64,000 bases of DNA from Oleiagrimonas sp963821885 (GTDB taxonomy: Bacteria > Pseudomonadota > Gammaproteobacteria > Xanthomonadales > Rhodanobacteraceae), in assembly GCA_963821885.1 (NCBI GenBank), contig CAWGFN010000001.1, forward strand, positions 780,140 through 844,139, in the 5' to 3' direction. Within the stretch, counting starts at the first letter, position 1, and each line of letters starts with the position of its first letter. Shown in pieces: positions 53,175-62,076 of this stretch. The translations under genes and the position numbers were made by a program. Below the pieces are notes generated by a model. That model was not told the DNA's origin and did not search any database. It was given only the letters and a program-made list of their open reading frames with translations.

Positions 53175-53256
53175 GGCTAGATACTCTTTGTTTGTCGTTA
53201 TGAAGTGCCGGCTCTCAGGTCCGGCCTCCGCGGTTTCCCGCTGTAGAGCCTCATGA

Positions 53257-53460
53257 GTTCGAGGCTTCTCGAGTAGTGCGGCCATGGATGGCCGCATCTG
53301 CTGTCCAGCCAGCGCGACATGCATGCACTGGCGAACCGATTCCTACCAGGCGATCAGGGATCGATCGCAAAAATAAACAACAGCAAGACCACACATCACC
53401 GCAAGTTCGAAAGGCGCGACGCTTCTCGAACAGTGCGGCCATGGATGGCCGCTTCTGATG
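53257..53460. repeat. Two copies of an inverted-repeat element between rpoA and rplQ
   Basis: GTTCGA..GCTTCTCGA(G/A)(T/C)AGTGCGGCC followed by ATGGATGGCCGC occurs at 53257-53302 and 53405-53460. The core palindrome GCGGCCAT-GG-ATGGCCGC is identical in both (53278-53295, 53435-53452). The stretch 53175-53579 has no gene. These are unlike the CCCGGAT-type REPs elsewhere in the window. Confidence 0.8.
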
Positions 53461-53579
53461 CTGCGGCCGGAGCGTCATCAACACTCCGGCCGAATACTTT
53501 CTACATCAGCGATCACGGACGATCGCACAAACAACCACTCGGGAGCCGCAATCCACCGCAGCACCCAGAGAAACAGCTC

Positions 53580-54578
53580 TTACCCGAGCTGCATCCCGTG
53601 CACCAGCCCCGGCGGCGGCCAGTTCTCGAGCTTCATGCCCAGGGCCAGACCACGGGCGCCGAGCACGTCCTTGATCTCGGTCAGCGACTTCTTGCCCAGG
53701 TTCGGGGTCTTCAGCAGCTCGACCTCGGTCTTCTGCACCAGGTCGCCGATGTAGTAGATGCTCTCGGCCTTCAGGCAGTTGGCCGAACGCACCGTCAGCT
53801 CCAGGTCGTCGATCGGGCGCAGCAGCAGCGGATCGAAACCAGCCTGCTCGGCCTCGCCCTCGTCGCTTTCACGCTGGGTGAAGTCGCCGAAGATCGACAG
53901 CTGATCATTGATGATCTCGGCTGCCTTGCGCACCGCTTCCTCGGCATCGATGGTGCCGTTGGTCTCGATGTCCAGGATCAGCTTGTCCAGGTTGGTGCGC
54001 TGCTCGACGCGGGCGGCATCGACCTCGTAGGCCACGCGGCGCACCGGGGCGAAGGACGCATCCAGCTGCAGGCGACCGATCGGCTGGGCCTCGTCATCCG
54101 GGGTGTGACGCGCGCTGACCGGCTGGTAACCCAGGCCCTTGCGGACCTTCAGGCGCATGTTCAGCCCGATGTCCTTGGTCAGGTGGCAGATCACGTGATC
54201 CGGATTGACGATTTCCACGGTGTGGTCGACGGTGATGTCGCCGGCGGTGACCACGCCCTTGCCCTTCTTGGACAGGCTCAGCACCACCTCGTCGCCGCTG
54301 TGCTGGCGAATGGCGACATCCTTGAGGTTGAGCAGCACCTCGATGACGTCCTCCTGGAGACCTTCCAGGGTGGTGTATTCGTGCAGGACATCGTCGATCT
54401 CGACTTCGACGATCGCCGAACCCGGGATGGAGGAGAGCAGGACGCGGCGCAGGGCATTGCCCAGGGTGTGGCCGAAACCACGCTCGAGCGGCTCGACCAC
54501 CACTTTCGAGCGGTTCGGGCCAAGCTGCTCGACGCTGAGGCCGCGCGGCCGCAGCACGCTAGTAGACGAAACTGCCAT
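53580..54578 (-). CDS. rpoA: RNA polymerase alpha subunit
   Basis: The 332-residue alpha subunit that nucleates RNA polymerase assembly. The N-terminal dimerisation domain (KVVVEPLERGFGHTLGNALRRVLLSSIPG) and the C-terminal domain that contacts UP elements and activators (LELTVRSANCLKAESIYYIGDLVQ; LGKKSLTEIKDVL) are complete. It follows rpsD by 18 bp. Confidence 0.98.
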   Translation of the reverse strand: MAVSSTSVLRPRGLSVEQLGPNRSKVVVEPLERGFGHTLGNALRRVLLSSIPGSAIVEVEIDDVLHEYTTLEGLQEDVIEVLLNLKDVAIRQHSGDEVVLSLSKKGKGVVTAGDITVDHTVEIVNPDHVICHLTKDIGLNMRLKVRKGLGYQPVSARHTPDDEAQPIGRLQLDASFAPVRRVAYEVDAARVEQRTNLDKLILDIETNGTIDAEEAVRKAAEIINDQLSIFGDFTQRESDEGEAEQAGFDPLLLRPIDDLELTVRSANCLKAESIYYIGDLVQKTEVELLKTPNLGKKSLTEIKDVLGARGLALGMKLENWPPPGLVHGMQLG

Positions 54579-54596
54579 GTACGGCTCCGGTAAGGG

Positions 54597-55223
54597 TTAC
54601 TTCGAGTAAAGCTCGATGATGAGGCTCTCGTTGATGTCGGACGGCAGGTCGCCGCGATCCGGCACCGACTTGAACACACCGGCAAACTTCTTGGTGTCGA
54701 CCTCGACCCACATCGGGCGAAGGTCCATGCTGTCGGCCAGGGTGGTCGCTTCCTGCACGCGCAACTGCTGACGCGCGCGCTCGGTCAGGGCGATCTCATC
54801 GCCCTCCTTGACCTGGTAGGAAGGAATGTTGACCTTCTTGCCGTTGACCATGACGCCCTTGTGGGCGACCAGCTGGCGCGCCTGGGCGCGGGTCACGGCA
54901 AAGCCCATGCGATAGACGACATTGTCCAGGCGGCTCTCGAGCAGGCGCAGCAGATTCTCGCCGGTGTTGCCCTTCAGAGAGGACGCCTTGGCGTAGTAGT
55001 TGCGGAACTGACGCTCGAGAACGCCGTAGATGCGCTTGACCTTCTGCTTCTCGCGCAGCTGGCCGGCATAGTCGGACTGGCGCATGCGGCGATTGGCACC
55101 GTGCTGGCCGGGCTTGTTCTCCAGCTTGCACTTGGAATCAAGGGCGCGCGACGGGCTCTTCAGACCGAGGTCGGCGCCTTCACGACGCGCCAGCTTGCAG
55201 GTGGCTCCACGATATCGGGCCAT
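54597..55223 (-). CDS. rpsD: Ribosomal protein uS4
   Basis: Small-subunit assembly protein of 208 residues (MARYRGATCKLARREGADLG start; S4 RNA-binding domain around residues 98-160, RLDNVVYRMGFAVTRAQARQLV). In E. coli S4 represses its own operon by binding the leader; such control is possible here but no pseudoknot was identified. Confidence 0.98.
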   Translation of the reverse strand: MARYRGATCKLARREGADLGLKSPSRALDSKCKLENKPGQHGANRRMRQSDYAGQLREKQKVKRIYGVLERQFRNYYAKASSLKGNTGENLLRLLESRLDNVVYRMGFAVTRAQARQLVAHKGVMVNGKKVNIPSYQVKEGDEIALTERARQQLRVQEATTLADSMDLRPMWVEVDTKKFAGVFKSVPDRGDLPSDINESLIIELYSK

Positions 55224-55234
55224 GATGATGCTCC

Positions 55235-55621
55235 TTAGACGCGACGCTTCTTCGGGGGACGGCAGCCGTTATGCGGAATCGGCGTGACGTCGGTGATGTT
55301 CAGGACCTTGTAACCCAGCGCGTTCAGCGAACGCACGGCCGACTCGCGGCCCGGGCCGGGGCCCTTGATGCGCACTTCCACCGTCTTCACGCCGTAGTCC
55401 AGCGCGGTACGACCGGCGCGCTCGGCGGCAACCTGCGCGGCGAACGGCGTGGACTTGCGCGAACCACGGAAACCGGCGCCACCGGCGGTCGCCCAGGACA
55501 ATGCGTTGCCCTGGCGGTCGGTGATGGTGACGATGGTGTTGTTGAAGGACGCCTGCACGTGGCAGATGGCGTCGGTGACGACGCGCTTGACCTTCTTCTT
55601 GGTCTTGACCGGCTTTGCCAT
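55235..55621 (-). CDS. rpsK: Ribosomal protein uS11
   Basis: 128 residues with the conserved body (ASFNNTIVTITDRQGNALSWATAGGAGFRGSRKSTPFAAQ in pieces) and the usual basic end HNGCRPPKKRRV. It forms part of the platform of the 30S subunit near the mRNA exit. It lies between rpsM (15 bp) and rpsD (11 bp). Confidence 0.97.
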   Translation of the reverse strand: MAKPVKTKKKVKRVVTDAICHVQASFNNTIVTITDRQGNALSWATAGGAGFRGSRKSTPFAAQVAAERAGRTALDYGVKTVEVRIKGPGPGRESAVRSLNALGYKVLNITDVTPIPHNGCRPPKKRRV

Positions 55622-55636
55622 ATCTCGGTAATCCGT

Positions 55637-55993
55637 TTATCGCTTGATCGGACGACGCGGACCCTTGCGGGTGCGCGCATTCGTTTTGGTACGCTGGCCA
55701 CGAACCGGCAGGCCACGACGATGGCGCAGGCCGCGGTAGCAGCCCAGATCCATCAGACGCTTGATCGACATGCCGACCTCGCGCCGCAGATCACCTTCGA
55801 TGACGTACTTGCCGACTTCGGCACGCAGCTTCTCGATTTCGCCCTCACTGAGCGACTTGATCGGCGTGGTGGGTTCCACACCGGCCTCGGTACAGACCTT
55901 CCTGGATCGGGTACGACCGATGCCATAGATGCTCTGCAGACCGACCCACACGTGTTTGTGGACCGGCAGGTTGACACCCGCAATGCGCGCCAT
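55637..55993 (-). CDS. rpsM: Ribosomal protein uS13
   Basis: 118 residues, MARIAGVNLPVHKHVWVGL start, helix-hairpin-helix region and a basic tail (RTKTNARTRKGPRRPIKR) that reaches the P-site tRNA. It is the first gene of the alpha operon; the 129 bp up to secY carry no rpmJ, which many bacteria have here. Confidence 0.97.
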   Translation of the reverse strand: MARIAGVNLPVHKHVWVGLQSIYGIGRTRSRKVCTEAGVEPTTPIKSLSEGEIEKLRAEVGKYVIEGDLRREVGMSIKRLMDLGCYRGLRHRRGLPVRGQRTKTNARTRKGPRRPIKR

Positions 55994-56122
55994 GAGCTGT
56001 TCTCTCCGATACGTAACGTGCGCGGTAAACGCGCAATTCTAACCTTAATTTCATCAAACAGAAAGCCCTGTGGGGGCCGCATGCGGCTCCCGGCTTTCAC
56101 CCCAAGGCCATTCCGACGCGTC

Positions 56123-57448
56123 TCAGCTGCGGCGGAGATTGGCCTTCTTGAGCAGATTGTCGTACTGGTGGCTGTACAAATGCGCCTGGATCTGTGCGGT
56201 GAAGTCCATCACCACCACCACCACGATCAACAGCGACGTGCCACCGAAGTAGAACGGGACATGCCAGGCGTTCTGCAGGAACGTGGGCACCAGGCACACC
56301 AGCACCAGGTAGACCGCACCGACTGCCGTCAGTCGCGTCATCACGCCATCGATGTAGTTGGCCGTGCTGCGACCCGGACGGATACCCGGAATCAGGGCGC
56401 CGGAGCGCTTCAGGTTGTCGGCCGTTTCCTGCGAGTTGAACACGATCGCCGTGTAGAAGAACGCGAAAATGAGGATCATCGCGCCGTAGAGGAACTCGTA
56501 AAGCGGCTCGCCCGGCGACAGCGCGGTGGTCAGCGTCGTCAGCCAGTGCGACTTGGTCCCCGTGCCCATGAAATTGGTCACGGTGGCCGGGAACATCAGC
56601 AAGCTGGAGGCGAAGATCGGCGGGATCACGCCCGACATGTTGATCTTCAGCGGCAGGGACGAACTCTGGTTCTGGTAGCCCTGGCGCCCACCGCCGCGAC
56701 GTGCGTAGTTGACGGTGATCTTGCGCAGCGCCTTTTCCATGAACACCACGAAGGCGGTCACGCCAAGCACCACGGCAATGACCATGAACATGCGCAGGGT
56801 CGACAGCTCGCCATTGTGCGTCATGGTCAGGGTGTGCATCACCGCGGCCGGAAGGCCGGCCACGATGCCAGCGAAGATCAGCAGCGAGATGCCGTTGCCG
56901 ACACCACGCTCGGTCATCTGCTCGCCCAGCCACATCAGGAACATGGCGCCGGCCGTGAGGCCGATGACCGCCGACAGCACGAAGCCGCTGCCGGGGAAGT
57001 ACACCAGCGATTCACCGTGCACCTGCTGCTTCTGCAGGGCGACGGCGATGCCGAACGCCTGGAACGCAGCCAGCGCCACGGTGCCGATGCGCGTGTACAT
57101 GGTCAGGGTGCGCTGGCCGGACTCGCCTTCCTTCTTCAGCTGCTGCAGGCTCGGCACCACCGATCCCATCATCTGCACCACGATGGATGCGGAGATGTAG
57201 GGCATCACGCCCAGGGCGAACACCGACAATCGGCTCAGCGCGCCACCGGAGAACATGTTGAACATGCCCAGCAGACCGCCCTGCTGGTTGACGAAGTTGC
57301 TCATCGCCTCCGGGTTCACGCCCGGAACCGGGATGAACGAACCCAGGCGGAACACGACCAGCGCACCGATCACGAAGAAGATGCGCTGACGCAGCTCGGT
57401 AAGTTTACCGAGCGACCCAAGCATGCTGTTGCCCTGCTGACCTGCCAC
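56123..57448 (-). CDS. secY: Protein translocase subunit SecY
   Basis: SecY forms the protein-conducting channel of the inner membrane with SecE and SecG. The 441-residue protein shows ten transmembrane helices, plug-region and family motifs such as GVMPYISASIVVQMM and the cytoplasmic loop RRGGGRQGYQ. It starts 3 bp after the rplO stop and is the last gene of the spc operon. Confidence 0.98.
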   Translation of the reverse strand: MAGQQGNSMLGSLGKLTELRQRIFFVIGALVVFRLGSFIPVPGVNPEAMSNFVNQQGGLLGMFNMFSGGALSRLSVFALGVMPYISASIVVQMMGSVVPSLQQLKKEGESGQRTLTMYTRIGTVALAAFQAFGIAVALQKQQVHGESLVYFPGSGFVLSAVIGLTAGAMFLMWLGEQMTERGVGNGISLLIFAGIVAGLPAAVMHTLTMTHNGELSTLRMFMVIAVVLGVTAFVVFMEKALRKITVNYARRGGGRQGYQNQSSSLPLKINMSGVIPPIFASSLLMFPATVTNFMGTGTKSHWLTTLTTALSPGEPLYEFLYGAMILIFAFFYTAIVFNSQETADNLKRSGALIPGIRPGRSTANYIDGVMTRLTAVGAVYLVLVCLVPTFLQNAWHVPFYFGGTSLLIVVVVVMDFTAQIQAHLYSHQYDNLLKKANLRRS

Positions 57449-57451
57449 GCC

Positions 57452-57883
57452 TTACTCCACGCTTCCGCCGGCTGCCTCGATGGCAGCCTTGGCGCCAGCC
57501 GTGGCAAGCACGCCGGAGAGCTTCACCGCGCGATCGATGGTGCCCTGCAGCACGATCTTGACCTTCTTGGCGCGGTTGCTGACCAGGCCTGCTTCGCGCA
57601 GGGTGGCGAAATCAATGGTGTCGGACTTCACGCTGGCCAGCTGGTACAGGAACACCTGCTCGGTGTCGGCCTTCTTCAGCGAGCGGAAACCCACCTTCGG
57701 CAGGCGACGCTGCAGCGGCATCTGGCCGCCTTCGAAGCCCACCTTGTGATAGCCGCCCGAACGGGCATGCTGGCCCTTGTGGCCACGGCCAGCGGTCTTG
57801 CCGAGGCCCGAGCCGATACCGCGGCCAACGCGGGTGCGGGCCGGGCGCGAACCCTTGGACGGCTTGATGTCATTCAGTCGCAT
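57452..57883 (-). CDS. rplO: Ribosomal protein uL15
   Basis: 143 residues with the Gly/Arg/Lys-rich N-terminus (GSRPARTRVGRGIGSGLGKTAGRGHKG in pieces) that threads into the 50S core, and a globular C-terminal half. Only 6 bp separate it from rpmD, indicating coupled translation. Confidence 0.97.
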   Translation of the reverse strand: MRLNDIKPSKGSRPARTRVGRGIGSGLGKTAGRGHKGQHARSGGYHKVGFEGGQMPLQRRLPKVGFRSLKKADTEQVFLYQLASVKSDTIDFATLREAGLVSNRAKKVKIVLQGTIDRAVKLSGVLATAGAKAAIEAAGGSVE

Positions 57884-57889
57884 GATCGA

Positions 57890-58081
57890 TTACTCCTCGA
57901 CGCGGACCAGGTAGAAGACCTTGTTGATCAGGCCGCGCACCTGGGGGCTGTCCTTCAGTTCGCGCACATCGTTGACCTTGTTCAGGCCCAGCGCCTTGAC
58001 GCTCAGACGATGACGCTGCTGCACGCCACGCAGGCCCTTGACCAGGCGCACGCGAACGGTTTCGGCGTTGTTCTTAGCCAT
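57890..58081 (-). CDS. rpmD: Ribosomal protein uL30
   Basis: A 63-residue protein, MAKNNAETVRVRLVKGLRGVQQ to FYLVRVEE. ATG 58081 lies inside the end of rpsE (8-bp overlap); the earlier codon at 58111 is in the rpsE coding region and not conserved. Confidence 0.95.
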   Translation of the reverse strand: MAKNNAETVRVRLVKGLRGVQQRHRLSVKALGLNKVNDVRELKDSPQVRGLINKVFYLVRVEE

Positions 58082-58583
58082 TGCCCAGCACCTCTTCCAC
58101 AGTCTTGCCACGCTTGGCGGCCACCTGCGACGGCGAAGCCACCGCCATGAGGCCGTTGATGGTCGCGCGCACCAGGTTGATCGGGTTGCGCGAACCGACG
58201 GCCTTGGCCAGGACGTTGCGCACGCCGACCACTTCGAGCACGGCGCGCATGGCGCCGCCGGCGATCACGCCGGTACCCTCGGCGGCCGGCTGCATGTAGA
58301 CACGCGCCGCGCCGTGGTTGGCCTTGATGGCATACCAAAGGGTGCCGTTGTTGAGGTCGATCTTGACCATGTTGCGGCGAGCGCGCTCCATGGCCTTGGA
58401 GATGGCCAGGGGCACTTCACGGGCCTTGCCGTAACCGAAGCCCACGCGGCCCTCGCCGTCGCCGACCACGGTCAGCGCGGTGAAGCTCATCTGGCGGCCA
58501 CCCTTGACGGTCTTGGCCACGCGATTGACGGCGATCAGCTTCTCGAGCAGGCCATCTGAATTGTCACGATCACTCGAAGACAT
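58074..58583 (-). CDS. rpsE: Ribosomal protein uS5
   Basis: 169 residues. The N-terminal double-stranded RNA-binding domain (LIAVNRVAKTVKGGRQMSFTALTVVGDG) and the C-terminal GTGVIAGGAMRAVLEVVGVRNVLAK are typical; S5 sits at the mRNA entry tunnel. ATG 58583 was chosen; the upstream codon at 58610 adds nine residues not found in the family. The 152-bp gap to rplR is longer than usual. Confidence 0.97.
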   Translation of the reverse strand: MSSSDRDNSDGLLEKLIAVNRVAKTVKGGRQMSFTALTVVGDGEGRVGFGYGKAREVPLAISKAMERARRNMVKIDLNNGTLWYAIKANHGAARVYMQPAAEGTGVIAGGAMRAVLEVVGVRNVLAKAVGSRNPINLVRATINGLMAVASPSQVAAKRGKTVEEVLGNG

Positions 58584-58735
58584 GTCTTTTCCTGTCGGGC
58601 CCGGAACCATTCCGGGACTTCTACTTACGGCTCTGGGCCGCTTGGAGTTGTTGTTTTGTAACTAGATTCGTGATCAGGGATGGGAGCGGGCGGGAATGCC
58701 CCGCGCGTCCCCACGCCCTTCTCGAATGCCGGCTG

Positions 58736-59089
58736 TCAGAACTTCAGGCCGGCTTCGCGGGCGGCGTCGGCAATGGCCTTCACACGCCCGTGGTACTTCA
58801 GACCGGAACGGTCGAACGCCACGCTGTCGACACCCGCGGCCAGCGAACGTTCCGCGACGGCCTTGCCGACGGCCGCGGCGGCGGCCAGGTTCTTGGTGCC
58901 CTTGATGCCCTCGCGCACCGACTTCTGCAGGGTCGAGGCCGAAGCCACCACCTTGCTGCCGCTGGCGTCGATGACCTGGGCGTACAGATGCTGCCCCGTG
59001 CGATGCACCGTCAGGCGCGGCACGGCCAGCTTGCGAATGTGTGCGCGCGTGGATTTGGCACGGCGCAGACGGGCGGTTTTCTTGTCCAC
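58736..59089 (-). CDS. rplR: Ribosomal protein uL18
   Basis: 117 residues; a basic N-terminus (MDKKTARLRRAKSTRAHIRKLAVPRL) and the body AQVIDASGSKVVASASTLQ and FDRSGLKYHGRVKAIADAAREAGL. It binds 5S rRNA in the central protuberance with uL5. Confidence 0.97.
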   Translation of the reverse strand: MDKKTARLRRAKSTRAHIRKLAVPRLTVHRTGQHLYAQVIDASGSKVVASASTLQKSVREGIKGTKNLAAAAAVGKAVAERSLAAGVDSVAFDRSGLKYHGRVKAIADAAREAGLKF

Positions 59090-59146
59090 GATGTTGCTAC
59101 TCCCGGAAACGGATCGGCTTGACGGATCGGGCGGAGGCCCGGGTCG

Positions 59147-59674
59147 TTACGCCTTCTTGGCTTCCTTCAGACTGATACGCTCGCCCGCATAGCGGACACC
59201 CTTGCCCTTGTACGGCTCCGGCGGGCGCACCGAACGGATCTTTGCGGCCACCTGGCCAACGCGCTGCTTGTCGGCACCCTTGATCAGGATTTCGGTCTGA
59301 CTCGGGGTTTCGATGGAGATGCCCTCGGGGGCCTCGAAAACCACCGGGTGCGAATAGCCCACGCTGAGGTTGAGGTTCTTGCCCTGCATGGAGGCACGGT
59401 AGCCGACGCCGACCAGCTCGAGCTTGCGCTCGAAGCCGTCGGTGACGCCCTTGACCATGTTCGCGACCAGGGCACGCGTGGTACCGGCGAACTTCATTTC
59501 GCCGCCATCGACCAGGCTGACGTGAAGGGTGCCGTCCTTGTTGTCGACGGTCACGCCCGGAAGCGCATGCAGCGACAAGGTGCCCTTGGGACCCTTGACG
59601 GTGACGCCGCTGTCGTCGGACTTGAATTCCACGCCCTTGGGCAGGGCAATCGGGGCATTGGCAATACGAGACAT
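59147..59674 (-). CDS. rplF: Ribosomal protein uL6
   Basis: 175 residues with the two tandem uL6 repeats and the C-terminal signature (IRSVRPPEPYKGKGVRYAGE), which contacts the sarcin-ricin loop region. It follows rpsH by 12 bp. Confidence 0.97.
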   Translation of the reverse strand: MSRIANAPIALPKGVEFKSDDSGVTVKGPKGTLSLHALPGVTVDNKDGTLHVSLVDGGEMKFAGTTRALVANMVKGVTDGFERKLELVGVGYRASMQGKNLNLSVGYSHPVVFEAPEGISIETPSQTEILIKGADKQRVGQVAAKIRSVRPPEPYKGKGVRYAGERISLKEAKKA

Positions 59675-59686
59675 GTCAGATCCCCC

Positions 59687-60085
59687 TTAGGCCACCAGGC
59701 CGATCACTTCGCCACCCACGCCCTTGGTACGGGCCTGGGCGTCGGTCAGCAGACCGGCGGAGGTCGAGATGATGGAAATGCCCAGGCCGCCGATGATCTT
59801 CGGCAGCTCGTCCTTGCCGCGGTACACGCGCAGGCCCGAACGGCTGATGCGCTGGATACGCTCGATGGCCGGACGGCCCATGAAGTACTTGAGCTGGATT
59901 TCCAGCGTCGGCTTGTTGCTGTCGCCCTGCTCGATCTTGCTGTCGAGGATGTAGCCCTCGCTCTTGAGCAGGTCGGCAATAGCCGCCTTAAGCTTGGAAG
60001 CCGGCATGCTCACCGTCGCCTTGCCCATGGCCTGGGCGTTGCGAATACGCGTGAACATGTCGGCAATGGGATCAGTCATGCTCAT
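59687..60085 (-). CDS. rpsH: Ribosomal protein uS8
   Basis: 132 residues, MSMTDPIADMFTRIRNAQ start and the C-terminal signature ISTSAGLLTDAQARTKGVGGEVI. In E. coli S8 represses the spc operon at the rplE start; a similar site here was not examined by folding. Confidence 0.97.
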   Translation of the reverse strand: MSMTDPIADMFTRIRNAQAMGKATVSMPASKLKAAIADLLKSEGYILDSKIEQGDSNKPTLEIQLKYFMGRPAIERIQRISRSGLRVYRGKDELPKIIGGLGISIISTSAGLLTDAQARTKGVGGEVIGLVA

Positions 60086-60215
60086 AAGTCAGAACCTTTG
60101 AGGTTGCACCGATATCCGTTGACCGGAATCTTCGATTGTAATGCCCGGCACGGCAGAGCCGTCCGGGCAGACCCGCAATTATAGCAGCACCCGGGCCGCC
60201 ATGGCGAGTGGTGTA

Positions 60216-60521
60216 TTACCAGCTGGCCTTGCGCAGGCCGGGCACGTTGCCGCTCATGGTGGCTTCGCGCAGCTTGTTGCGGCCCAGGCCGAACTTGCGA
60301 TAGACGCCACGCGGGCGGCCGGTCAGGGCACAACGATTGCGCATGCGAACCGGACTGGCGTCGCGCGGCAGCTTCTGCAGCTTGGCCTGCGCTTCCATCT
60401 TCTCCTCGTAGGAGGATTCCGGACTCAGCACGATCTTCTTCAGCGCGGCACGCTTGTCGGCGTACTTGGCGACGAGCTTGGCGCGCTTGAGGTCGCGCTC
60501 AACCATGGAGGTCTTTGCCAT
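60216..60521 (-). CDS. rpsN: Ribosomal protein uS14, zinc-free form
   Basis: 101 residues (MAKTSMVERDLKRAKL to GNVPGLRKASW). It is the long form lacking the two CxxC zinc pairs of the short paralogue; its RNRCALTGRPRGVYRKFGLGRNKLRE core is intact. 130 bp separate it from rpsH. Confidence 0.97.
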   Translation of the reverse strand: MAKTSMVERDLKRAKLVAKYADKRAALKKIVLSPESSYEEKMEAQAKLQKLPRDASPVRMRNRCALTGRPRGVYRKFGLGRNKLREATMSGNVPGLRKASW

Positions 60522-60537
60522 ATCAATAAACCTGCGG

Positions 60538-61077
60538 TCAGTTGCGGAACGGGAAGTTGAAGGCCGCCAGCAGCGCCTTGGCTTCCTCGTCTGTCTTGGC
60601 AGTCGTGGTGATGGCGATGTCCATGCCACGGATCGCGTCGATCTGGTCGTAGTCGATTTCCGGGAAGATGATCTGTTCCTTCAGGCCCATGTTGTAGTTG
60701 CCACGGCCATCGAAGGAACGCCCGTTCATGCCGCGGAAATCGCGCACGCGCGGCAGCGACACGTTGATCAGGCGATCCAGGAACTCGAACATCTGTGCAC
60801 GGCGCAGGGTCACCTTGCAGCCGATCGGCCAACCGTCGCGGATCTTGAACGAGGCCACGGAAACCCGGGCGTTCGTCGTGATCGGCTTCTGGCCGGTGAT
60901 CTTGGCCATGTCGGCGACGGCGTTCTCCAGGACCTTCTTGTTGCCCACGGCCTCACCCACGCCCATGTTCAGCGTGATCTTGGAGATGCGCGGTACCTGC
61001 ATCACGTTCTTGTAACCGAACTGCTCGATGAGCTTCGGCACAACCTGGTCTTTGTAGAAATTTTCAAGGCGCGTCAT
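60538..61077 (-). CDS. rplE: Ribosomal protein uL5
   Basis: 179 residues (MTRLENFYKDQVVPKLIEQFGYKN to AFNFPFRN), binding 5S rRNA and contacting P-site tRNA. Start ATG 61077 is 10 bp after rplX; the longer frame upstream is not conserved. Confidence 0.97.
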   Translation of the reverse strand: MTRLENFYKDQVVPKLIEQFGYKNVMQVPRISKITLNMGVGEAVGNKKVLENAVADMAKITGQKPITTNARVSVASFKIRDGWPIGCKVTLRRAQMFEFLDRLINVSLPRVRDFRGMNGRSFDGRGNYNMGLKEQIIFPEIDYDQIDAIRGMDIAITTTAKTDEEAKALLAAFNFPFRN

Positions 61078-61087
61078 GGTCTGGTCC

Positions 61088-61405
61088 TTACACGTCCACG
61101 ACCTCGCCACTGGAGCGGTACACGCGGACCTTGCGCCCATCCTCGAGCGTCTTGGTTCCGACGCGTTCACCCTTGTTCGTGGCGGGGTTGAACAGCATCA
61201 CATTGGAGATGTGGATCGAGGCTTCACGCTCGATGATCCCACTCGGGGCCTGCGGGTCCTGCGGGTTGCCCTTGGTATGGCGCTTGACCAGGTTGATGTT
61301 CGAGACGAACACCCGGTCCCCGTCGACGCGGATAACGTCACCGCGCTGGCCCTTGTTCTTGCCGGTGGTCACGATGACGTGATCACCCTTCTTGATTCGA
61401 TTCAT
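61088..61405 (-). CDS. rplX: Ribosomal protein uL24
   Basis: 105 residues with the KOW motif near the start (IKKGDHVIVTTGKNKGQRGDV), an assembly initiator of the 50S subunit at the tunnel exit. It follows rplN by 15 bp. Confidence 0.97.
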   Translation of the reverse strand: MNRIKKGDHVIVTTGKNKGQRGDVIRVDGDRVFVSNINLVKRHTKGNPQDPQAPSGIIEREASIHISNVMLFNPATNKGERVGTKTLEDGRKVRVYRSSGEVVDV

Positions 61406-61420
61406 GGTCTAGGCCTCCGC

Positions 61421-61789
61421 TCAGAGAACTTCCGGAGCCAACGAGACGATCTTCATGAACTTCTCGTTGCGCAGCTCACGGGTGACCGGTCCGAAGATTC
61501 GGGTGCCGATCGGCTCGAGCTTGTTGTTGAGGAGCACTGCCGCGTTGCCGTCGAAACGGATCAGCGAACCGTCACCACGACGCACGCCCTTGGCGGTGCG
61601 CACGACGACGGCGTTGTACACCTCGCCCTTTTTCACCTTGCCGCGCGGGATGGCATCCTTCACGGTCACCTTGATGACATCGCCGATGCGGGCGTAACGA
61701 CGCTTGGAGCCGCCCAGCACCTTGATGCACATCAGTTCGCGCGCGCCGCTGTTGTCCGCCGCGGAAAGCGTGCTTTGCATCTGGATCAT
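61421..61789 (-). CDS. rplN: Ribosomal protein uL14
   Basis: 122 residues, MIQMQSTLSAADNSGARELMCIKVLGGS start and the GNAAVLLNNKLEPIGTRIFGPV segment, a highly conserved beta-barrel at the subunit interface. It is the first gene of the spc operon in E. coli order; here it follows rpsQ by 15 bp, so transcription probably reads through. Confidence 0.98.
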   Translation of the reverse strand: MIQMQSTLSAADNSGARELMCIKVLGGSKRRYARIGDVIKVTVKDAIPRGKVKKGEVYNAVVVRTAKGVRRGDGSLIRFDGNAAVLLNNKLEPIGTRIFGPVTRELRNEKFMKIVSLAPEVL

Positions 61790-61804
61790 GTCTGCACCCT
61801 CGCC

Positions 61805-62065
61805 TTACTGTTCGGCACGAGAAACGATTTCGACCACGCGATGATGCTTGGTCTTGGAGAGCGGACGGCACTCCTCGATCCGCACCAGGTCGCCCTCGCG
61901 CGCGCCGGACTCGTCATGCACGTGCAGCTTGGTGGAACGGCGGATGATCTTGCCGAATACCGGATGCTGCACCTGGCGCTCGATCAGCACGGTGACCGTA
62001 TTGGTCATCTTGTCGCTGACCACGCGCCCCTGCAGGCTGCGTGCTGTTTTCTGATTGTCGCTCAT
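61805..62065 (-). CDS. rpsQ: Ribosomal protein uS17
   Basis: 86 residues with the OB-fold core LQGRVVSDKMTNTVTVLIER and the signature GDLVRIEECRPLSKTKHHRV. It binds 16S rRNA early in assembly. Confidence 0.97.
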   Translation of the reverse strand: MSDNQKTARSLQGRVVSDKMTNTVTVLIERQVQHPVFGKIIRRSTKLHVHDESGAREGDLVRIEECRPLSKTKHHRVVEIVSRAEQ

Positions 62066-62076
62066 ATCGGCGGTCC

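Noticed and set aside
55994..56122. rpmJ between secY and rpsM
   Set aside because: No frame coding the short Cys/His-bearing bL36 protein was found in the 129 bp; it must lie elsewhere.
55271..58150. A 959-codon plus-strand open frame opposite the ribosomal genes
   Set aside because: It is antisense to rpsK, rpsM, secY, rplO and rpmD, which are unmistakable. It is His/Gln/Arg-rich, as expected from an antisense frame in GC-rich DNA.
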